From Dyella japonica DSM 16301 (GTDB lineage: Bacteria > Pseudomonadota > Gammaproteobacteria > Xanthomonadales > Rhodanobacteraceae), in contig NZ_JPLA01000006.1 of NCBI RefSeq assembly GCF_001010355.1, forward strand, positions 1 to 64,000: a stretch of 64,000 nucleotides of DNA, in the 5' to 3' direction. Positions 58,438 to 64,000 of the stretch are shown piece by piece. Below the pieces are notes generated by a model. That model saw only the letters and a program-made list of their open reading frames with translations. It did no database searches and was not told where the DNA came from. How positions within the stretch are numbered: the stretch's first letter is position 1; each line of letters starts with the position of its first letter. A program made the translations under genes and the position numbers.

Positions 58438-59712
58438 ATGAAACGCGCCTCCACCCAGCAACGCATCGGCCCCCGCACCCTGTTCCGCAGCCTCGCCTGG
58501 CTGCGCATCTGCGCCATCGCCGGCCAGAGCACCGCCGTACTCGTGTGCGCGCTGTGGATGCACATGGATATCCCGCTGCTGCCGCTGATGGTAGGCATCG
58601 GCTTGCTCGCCGTGTTCGCCGTGTTCGCCGCCTGGCGCCTCACCCAGCCCTGGCCCATCCGGCAATGGGAAACCATCCTGCACGTGGGCGTGGACACGCT
58701 GGTGCTCGGTTATCTGCTGCATTTCACCGGCGGTGCCAGCAACCCGTTCATCACCCTGCTGCTGATCCCGATCGCGCTGAGCGCGGCGGCGCTGACCGTC
58801 AACGCAGTGCTGGTGGTGGCGGCGCTGGTCGGCGCGGCGTATGCGGTGCTGCTGTCCTGGTACGTGCCGCTGCCTGTGCCGATGCATTCCACCAGCGGTT
58901 TTTCACTGCATGTGCTGGGCATGGGCGTGAACTTCGTGATCATGGCCGTGCTGCTGGGCTTCTTCATCAATCGGCTGGCCCGCGCCGCACGACTGCAGCA
59001 ACTGGAGATGCAGAAGGTGCGCGAACGCGCGCTGCGCGACGAAGGCATCCTCGCCATTGCCACGCAGGCCGCCGGCGCCGCGCACGAACTCAATACGCCG
59101 CTGTCGACCATGCGCACCCTGTTGCCGGAACTTCGCCGCGAGCACTCGGGCGACACTGCACTGGCCGAAGATCTCGAACTGCTGGAAGGCCAGGTGGATC
59201 GCTGCCGCACCATCCTTCGCGAGATGGTGGCGTTCGGCAAGGCGCAGCTGTCGCAGGAGCCCGAGCAGCTTACGGTCGACAAGTTCATCCACGGCTGCCT
59301 CGAACGCTTCCAGCTGCTGCGCCCGGAGGCCGACCTGGCCCTGGCGCTGGACCAGGAGGCCGCACGCACCGTGCTGCGTACGCCGCCGGGCCTGCGCCAC
59401 GCCCTGCTCAACCTGCTGAACAACGCGGCGGACGCATCGGCCATCAACCAATCCCAGGCGGTCGCGCTCACCGTGCGGCGCGATGACGGCTGGCTGGAAC
59501 TGATCGTGGCCGACCACGGCCCGGGCTTTGCCGACCCCACCGGCGAATTGTCCGAACTGGGCCGCTCGCACAAACAGAGCGGGCTGGGCATCGGCCTCGC
59601 CCTGGCCGAGGCTACCGCCGAACGCCTGGCCGGTGAGCTGATCGCGCTCAATACCGGGCACGGCGCCCAGATGCGCCTGCGCCTGCCGCTGGCGGTGATC
59701 GCCGCGTCATAA
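58438..59712 (+). CDS. RegB/PrrB-type redox sensor histidine kinase
   Basis: A 424-residue kinase. Six membrane spans in residues 15-180; the quinone-site motif GGASNPF at 98-104 is the RegB hallmark. The H-box is AAGAAHELNTPLSTM with H216, and C256 in VDRCRTIL lies where RegB proteins carry their redox-active Cys, by my alignment. N-box NLLNNAADAS and G-boxes DHGPGF and GLGIGLALAEA are intact. Paired with the response regulator 100 bases downstream. It should sense aerobic/anaerobic state. Confidence 0.82.
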   Translation: MKRASTQQRIGPRTLFRSLAWLRICAIAGQSTAVLVCALWMHMDIPLLPLMVGIGLLAVFAVFAAWRLTQPWPIRQWETILHVGVDTLVLGYLLHFTGGASNPFITLLLIPIALSAAALTVNAVLVVAALVGAAYAVLLSWYVPLPVPMHSTSGFSLHVLGMGVNFVIMAVLLGFFINRLARAARLQQLEMQKVRERALRDEGILAIATQAAGAAHELNTPLSTMRTLLPELRREHSGDTALAEDLELLEGQVDRCRTILREMVAFGKAQLSQEPEQLTVDKFIHGCLERFQLLRPEADLALALDQEAARTVLRTPPGLRHALLNLLNNAADASAINQSQAVALTVRRDDGWLELIVADHGPGFADPTGELSELGRSHKQSGLGIGLALAEATAERLAGELIALNTGHGAQMRLRLPLAVIAAS

Positions 59713-59811
59713 TCGAGTGCGGCGGATAGCCACAGTGGCAGATGGCCACATGTGAATGCCTTGTCGCAGCGGCGAAAATGCACGCATCGGCACTGCGCCG
59801 AGGAGAGCAAG

Positions 59812-60375
59812 ATGAGTGACCAGCAACTACTGATTGTCGACGACGACGCCACGTTTGCCCGCGTCCTGGCACGCGCGCTCAGTTCGCGCGGCTTTGAAGT
59901 GATCACCGCCAGCAACGCCGACGAGGCCCGCGCGCTCACCCGCCGCCACCAGCCCCGCTACTGCGTGCTGGACCTGAAACTGGGCGAAGAAAATGGCCTG
60001 CGCCTGATTCCCGAACTGCAGGCCCTGGTGCCGGAAATCCGCGTACTGCTGCTGACCGGCTATGCCTCCATCGCCACCGCGGTGGAAGCGATCAAGCGCG
60101 GCGCGCACGACTACCTGGCCAAGCCGGTGGATGCCGACGCCGTGGTGCGCGCCCTGCTCGACGGCGATACCACCGCCAGCGAAGACGACGTGATCGACGC
60201 GCCGGAAGCACCCCTGGCCCTGCGCCGCCTGGAGTGGGAACACATCCAGCGCGTGCTCACCGAGTGCGACGGCAATATCTCCGAAACGGCCCGCCGCCTG
60301 GGCATGCACCGCCGCACACTGCAGCGCAAGCTGAGCAAGCACCCGGTGCGTGAGCGGCCGGATAACGAAGAGTGA
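59812..60375 (+). CDS. RegA/PrrA-type response regulator
   Basis: A 187-residue regulator: receiver with D54 in YCVLDLKLGEENGL, acidic pair in VDDDA and Lys in YLAKPVDA, a short linker, then a Fis-type helix-turn-helix EWEHIQRVLTECDGNISETA and RRLGMHRRTLQRKL. Size and layout match RegA. GGAG precedes ATG at 59812. It ends just before the long palindrome. Confidence 0.87.
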   Translation: MSDQQLLIVDDDATFARVLARALSSRGFEVITASNADEARALTRRHQPRYCVLDLKLGEENGLRLIPELQALVPEIRVLLLTGYASIATAVEAIKRGAHDYLAKPVDADAVVRALLDGDTTASEDDVIDAPEAPLALRRLEWEHIQRVLTECDGNISETARRLGMHRRTLQRKLSKHPVRERPDNEE

Positions 60376-60378
60376 ATA

Positions 60379-60468
60379 GAGCAGGAGTGAGAAATGAGAA
60401 GTGAGAAGTGAGAGAAAGCGGCATGTCGCTTTCTCTCACTTCTCACTTCTCATTTCTCACTCCTGCTC
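60379..60468. repeat. 42-bp perfect inverted repeat between convergent genes
   Basis: Positions 60379-60420 and 60427-60468 are exact reverse complements over 42 bases, around the six-base loop GCATGT. One arm is nearly all purine and is made of repeats of the type GTGAGAA/ATGAGAA, so the element also has internal direct repeats. It lies between the regA-type gene and the convergent peptidase gene. There is no U-run, but in RNA either way it would make a very long hairpin and could stop transcription from both sides or block RNA decay. Confidence 0.9.
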
Positions 60469-60470
60469 CA

Positions 60471-61505
60471 TCACTCCTTCTTGTCGGCTGGCAACGGATC
60501 GGCCGTGCCGTCATCCTCATCGCCATAGATCGCCACATGCGGCACGCCGTCGGCGCCGATCCAGCCGCGGTACATGCCATCGGTATTGAAAGGCATGCTG
60601 ACCGTGCCGTTCGCATCCAGCGCAATGGCGCCGCCATTGCCGCCCATCGACGGGATTTCCTGATTGATCACCTCGGCCGCCGCGCGACGCAGCGGCACAC
60701 GCATCTGCGTCACCCGCATGCAGATCTCGTGCGCGGCCACGGTGCGGATGTAGTACTCGCCCCAGCCGGTGCCGGACACCGCGCAGCCGGAGTTGGCATA
60801 GGTGCCGGCGCCGATGATCGGCGAGTCGCCGACGCGGCCCCAGCGCTTGTCCGTCATGCCGCCCGTGGATGTACCGGCGGCCAGATGGCCTTGCGCGTCC
60901 AGCGCCACCGCACCGACCGTGCCGAAGTGTTTGGCCGTCTCTACGTCTGAGTGCTTCTCGTCGTTGGCGTCTTCCTTGAGCGCTTTCTGTAGCTGCTGCC
61001 AGCGCTCCTCGGTGCGGAAGTAGGACGGATCAACCAAGGTGATGCCGACCTGCTTGGCGAATTCCTCGGCGCCATCGCCCACCATCATCACGTGCTGGGA
61101 TTTCTCCATCACCGCGCGCGCCAGCAGGATGGGGTTCTTCACCCGATGCACGCCTGCGATGGAACCGGCCTCGAGCGTGAAGCCGTTCATGATGGCGGCA
61201 TCCATTTCGTTCTTGCCGTCATGCGTGAAGACCGAACCCTTGCCCGCGTTGAAGTTGGGGTCGTCCTCCAGCACCGTGATGGCCGCCGACACGGCATCCA
61301 CCGCCGTCTTGCCCGCTTTCAACTGGGTGTAGCCGCTTTGCAGCGCCTGCGTCAGCGCCGCGCGTATGGCCTTCTCCCTGGCCGGGCTCATCTCGCGTTT
61401 GATCACCCCGGCGCCGCCATGGATCACCAGCACCGGCGAGGCCGCCTGGCTGGTGGACACGATGCCCAGCGCCGCAATGGCGACGATAAGACGGCTGAAC
61501 TTCAC
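60471..61505 (-). CDS. Isoaspartyl peptidase / plant-type L-asparaginase, exported
   Basis: A 344-residue Ntn hydrolase. The nucleophile is the Thr of KHFGTVGAVALDAQGHLAAG, at which the precursor cuts itself into two chains, followed by TSTGGMTDKRWGRVGDSPII and GAGTYA. The N-terminus (SRLIVAIAALGIVSTSQAAS) is a signal peptide. It removes beta-aspartyl residues or hydrolyses asparagine in the periplasm. GTG at 61505 has GGGGAG eight bases upstream and gives a better signal peptide than the GTG three codons earlier. Confidence 0.87.
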   Translation of the reverse strand: MKFSRLIVAIAALGIVSTSQAASPVLVIHGGAGVIKREMSPAREKAIRAALTQALQSGYTQLKAGKTAVDAVSAAITVLEDDPNFNAGKGSVFTHDGKNEMDAAIMNGFTLEAGSIAGVHRVKNPILLARAVMEKSQHVMMVGDGAEEFAKQVGITLVDPSYFRTEERWQQLQKALKEDANDEKHSDVETAKHFGTVGAVALDAQGHLAAGTSTGGMTDKRWGRVGDSPIIGAGTYANSGCAVSGTGWGEYYIRTVAAHEICMRVTQMRVPLRRAAAEVINQEIPSMGGNGGAIALDANGTVSMPFNTDGMYRGWIGADGVPHVAIYGDEDDGTADPLPADKKE

Positions 61506-61739
61506 GGACGACACTCCCCACCTCGTTGGCGGGGAGTATAGCCAGCCACCTCACCATGCTCATCCGGATGGTTGAAGCCTTGAAGATTGGGGGAAACGCC
61601 AAAATCGCGAGTGCCGAAAAAAGCGCCGTCGATGGCGCAGTTGAGCCATTCGCAGCGATCAGCGACCTTCGTCCAGCATGCCCGGTCACCAATCCGTCGT
61701 ATCCTTGGCAGCTGGCTCTCCCTGCAAGAAGGCATCGCA

Positions 61740-63098
61740 ATGGACAAGGTTTATGCAAGCGCAGCGCAAGCCCTCGACGGCCTGCTGTTCGACGACATGA
61801 CGATCGCCGCCGGCGGCTTCGGCTTGTGCGGCATTCCCGAGAACCTGATCGGCGCGCTGCTGGCCGCCGGCACCAAGGGGCTCACCATCGTGGGCAACAA
61901 TGCCGGCGTGGATGACTTCGGCATGGGTCCGCTGCTCAAGACCCGCCAGGTCAAGCGCGTGTATGCCTCCTACGTGGGCGAGAACAAGGAATTCGAGCGC
62001 CAGGTGCTGGCCGGCGAACTGGAACTGCACCTGGTGCCGCAGGGCACCCTGGCCGAGAAGCTGCGCGCCGGCGGCGCGGGCATTCCGGGCTTCTACACGC
62101 GCACCGCGTTCGGCACCAAGCTGGCCGAGGGCAAGGAAACCAAGGTGTTCGACGGCAAGGAATACGTGCTGGAGGAAGCCATCCACGCCGACGTGTCGAT
62201 CGTGAAGGCGTGGAAGGGCGATCGCCTGGGCAACCTGGTGTTCCGCGAGACCGCGCGCAACTTCAATCCGATGATCGCCACCTGCGGCAAGCTCTGCGTG
62301 GCCGAGGTGGAAGAGCTCGTGGAGGTGGGTACGCTCGATCCGAACAACGTGCACGTGCCGGGCATCTACGTCGACCGCATCATCCAGGGTCCGTCGTACG
62401 AGAAGCGCATCGAATTCCGCACCATCGCCGGCGCCAACACCGGCAAGGAAAGCCCGATCCGCACCGCCATGGCGCAGCGCGCCGCGAAGGAATTGCAGGA
62501 CGGCTTCTACGTGAACCTGGGCATCGGCATCCCGACCCTGGTGGCCAATTACATTCCGCCGGGCATGGACGTCACCCTGCAGTCGGAAAACGGCCTGCTC
62601 GGCATCGGCCCGTTCCCGGACGATGCGCACGTCGATCCGGATCTGATCAACGCCGGCAAGCAGACCATCACCGCCCTGCCCGGCTCGAGCTTCTTCTCCA
62701 GCGCCGAGTCGTTCGCGATGATCCGCGGCGGCCATGTGGACCTGTCGATCCTCGGCGGCCTCGAAGTGTCGTGCACTGGCGACATCGCCAACTGGATGGT
62801 GCCCGGCAAGATGGTCAAGGGCCCGGGCGGCGCGATGGACCTGGTCAGCGGCGTGAAGCGCGTGGTGGTGCTGATGGAACACACGGCGAAAGACGGCACG
62901 CCCAAGATCAAGAACCAGTGCGACCTGCCCATCACCGGCAAGGAATGCGTGGACCTGATCATCACCGACCTGTGCGTGTTCTCGGTGGAGAAGGGCAAGG
63001 GCATCACCCTGATCGAGCTGCACGACGGCGTGACGCTGGACGAAGTGAAGTCCCGTACGGGCTGTGCCTTTGCCGTGGCACCTGCACTGGACGGCTGA
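61740..63098 (+). CDS. 3-oxoacid CoA-transferase with A and B subunits fused
   Basis: A 452-residue protein. Residues 1-230 are the A part (DDMTIAAGGFGLCGIPENLI, MGPLLKTRQVKRVYASYVGE); residues 245-452 are the B part with the active-site E283 in LQSENGLLGIGPFP. Many bacteria make these as two proteins (ScoA/ScoB); the fused form is like mitochondrial SCOT. It moves CoA between succinyl-CoA and a 3-oxoacid such as acetoacetate. ATG at 61740 follows AAGAAGG. Confidence 0.9.
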   Translation: MDKVYASAAQALDGLLFDDMTIAAGGFGLCGIPENLIGALLAAGTKGLTIVGNNAGVDDFGMGPLLKTRQVKRVYASYVGENKEFERQVLAGELELHLVPQGTLAEKLRAGGAGIPGFYTRTAFGTKLAEGKETKVFDGKEYVLEEAIHADVSIVKAWKGDRLGNLVFRETARNFNPMIATCGKLCVAEVEELVEVGTLDPNNVHVPGIYVDRIIQGPSYEKRIEFRTIAGANTGKESPIRTAMAQRAAKELQDGFYVNLGIGIPTLVANYIPPGMDVTLQSENGLLGIGPFPDDAHVDPDLINAGKQTITALPGSSFFSSAESFAMIRGGHVDLSILGGLEVSCTGDIANWMVPGKMVKGPGGAMDLVSGVKRVVVLMEHTAKDGTPKIKNQCDLPITGKECVDLIITDLCVFSVEKGKGITLIELHDGVTLDEVKSRTGCAFAVAPALDG

Positions 63099-63130
63099 CA
63101 GGTTTCTCGCCACCATCTCCCCGGTCATAG

Positions 63131-63149
63131 GGCCCGCGTTCTGCGGGCC
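63131..63149 (+). other. Stem-loop downstream of the CoA transferase
   Basis: GGCCCGC and GCGGGCC with a five-base loop; no U-run, so at most a weak terminator. Confidence 0.4.
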
Positions 63150-63182
63150 AATCGACTATGACGCGTCCAAGGGGGATTGTTC

Positions 63183-64000
63183 ATGCGCAAGTTGTTCTTT
63201 GCACTGCTGGCTCTGGCCGGCAGCGGCACTTGTATGTCCGCGACACCCGAACTAGTCAGGCAGATCACGAAGGACAAGAGTTTTCTGCAGGGAACGGAGC
63301 GGCTTTTCCCGACGGACATCCGGACGGACATCGGGCCGACCGCGCTGGCCGAGGGTGGCATGTGGATCACCACGCCTGACGGTGAACGAATGTTCGCCAG
63401 GACGGTGCGACTGGATCCGAAGCGCGCCGGCAACCAAACGTGGATCGGCAAGGTGTCGACCACGGGCGGCGAGCGCAGCGTGGTCATCACCTTTGGCCCT
63501 GACGCGGTGTTCGGCTCACTCCTTACTCCCGACGGCAAGCCGCTGCGGCTGATTACGCAAGGCGGCAAAACCTACCTGAGCCGCAAGGACGAGTCCGTTG
63601 TTGCCGCCCGAGCGCTGCAGTCGCCGGGCACGGCGCCCGCGATCGACTACGTTCTGCCGCCCAAGGTGCAGCCGACGGCGGCAGATAACGCAAGAACCCA
63701 AGCCGCCATGCAAGCGTCGGTCGCGATGGCCAGCGCGGGGGCTGGCACGGGGCCAACCATCGATGTGCTGCTGGGCTATACGCCGGGCATGGTCACCCAG
63801 CTGGGCTCCGAATCGGCCGTGGTCACGCGCCTCAATTACCTTGTCGCCGTTGCCAACCAGGCCTACAGCGACAGCCAGGTCAGTGGTCGCGTCAGACTGG
63901 TGGGGACCATGCAGGTGACCTATCCCGACAACGGAGACGACCAGACCGTCCTTGCCGACCTGGTGAACGGATCGGCCAGCGGCCCGCTGGCCAGTCTGCG
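63183..64000 (+). CDS. Secreted metalloprotease-like protein, partial (runs off right edge)
   Basis: The first 272 codons are visible and open to the edge. A signal peptide (LFFALLALAGSGTCMSA) is followed by a propeptide-like region (ITKDKSFLQGTERLFPTDIR to about residue 165), and then TIDVLLGYTPGMVTQLGSES with RLNYLVAVANQAYSDSQVSG, the opening of a reprolysin/M12-type zinc peptidase domain. The H-E-x-x-H site would lie beyond the window and cannot be checked. AGGGGG lies before the ATG. Confidence 0.7.
   Translation, partial: MRKLFFALLALAGSGTCMSATPELVRQITKDKSFLQGTERLFPTDIRTDIGPTALAEGGMWITTPDGERMFARTVRLDPKRAGNQTWIGKVSTTGGERSVVITFGPDAVFGSLLTPDGKPLRLITQGGKTYLSRKDESVVAARALQSPGTAPAIDYVLPPKVQPTAADNARTQAAMQASVAMASAGAGTGPTIDVLLGYTPGMVTQLGSESAVVTRLNYLVAVANQAYSDSQVSGRVRLVGTMQVTYPDNGDDQTVLADLVNGSASGPLASL

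Noticed and set aside
61686..63128. 480-codon open frame opposite the CoA transferase
   Set aside because: Antisense shadow of a well-conserved enzyme gene, with His/Arg-rich composition.

Overview
The window is GC-rich DNA from a gammaproteobacterium of the order Xanthomonadales, most likely a Rhodanobacteraceae (Dyella, Rhodanobacter or Luteibacter type). This rests on the chromosomal gene order galU, epimerase/dehydratase, WecA-like transferase, lapB, and on the REP-like hairpins; it is inference, since no rRNA is present. About 36 kb of prophage runs from the left edge to a tRNA-Cys gene near 36.3 kb. The rest is host chromosome.

Prophage late half (1-18,100, all leftward): tail/fibre and virion genes (1-7,435), a small structural gene, an N4-gp56-type major capsid gene, a CsrA/FlbT-like micro-gene, an Ala-rich scaffold, a P22-like portal, terminase large and small subunits, then a lysis cassette (Rz1 inside Rz, a lambda R-type transglycosylase, holin). 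Upstream lie a terminator and a Q-like antiterminator. The order Q, lysis, terminase, head, tail is lambdoid, while the virion proteins look podoviral.

Prophage early and immunity region (18,095-26,400): leftward from a cro-type promoter come cro-like, Bro-N, O-like, P-like, small Zn protein, DUF1064 nuclease, a possible PD-(D/E)XK protein, a Ref-type HNH nuclease and Q. Rightward is a CI-like repressor, then a MASE1 membrane protein and a convergent secreted protein, both probably lysogeny-expressed cargo. A 21-bp operator is found both in the cro promoter and in a second promoter at 26.34 kb that fires right; these correspond to PR and PL of lambda.

Rightward early operon (26,400-35,086): six very small, translationally coupled genes, an unusual RdgC-FtsK-gamma fusion, a strongly structured 235-nt spacer, a gp49/gp66-family protein, a ParB-like protein without ParA, several unknown genes and an excisionase-like gene, facing a tyrosine integrase. 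The integrase abuts the 3' end of tRNA-Cys, which is the probable attachment site. The other prophage end is outside the window.

Chromosome (36,300-64,000): tRNA-Gly/tRNA-Cys; pirin; a metallo-beta-lactamase-fold hydrolase; a TetR/MFS divergent pair with clear operators; CsaA-like; FAD oxidase; pbpC with an alpha-2-macroglobulin gene; surface-polysaccharide genes galU, wbpM/capD-like and wecA-like; a 5'-truncated lapB joined directly to lemA; dgkA; a POT peptide transporter; a RegBA-type two-component pair; a 42-bp perfect palindrome; an isoaspartyl peptidase; a fused CoA transferase; and the start of a secreted metalloprotease.

The most unusual items are the RdgC-FtsK-gamma fusion with the structured spacer that follows it, the two-site repressor operator system bracketing the MASE1/secreted-protein cargo, the lemA-lapB junction, and the 42-bp palindrome.
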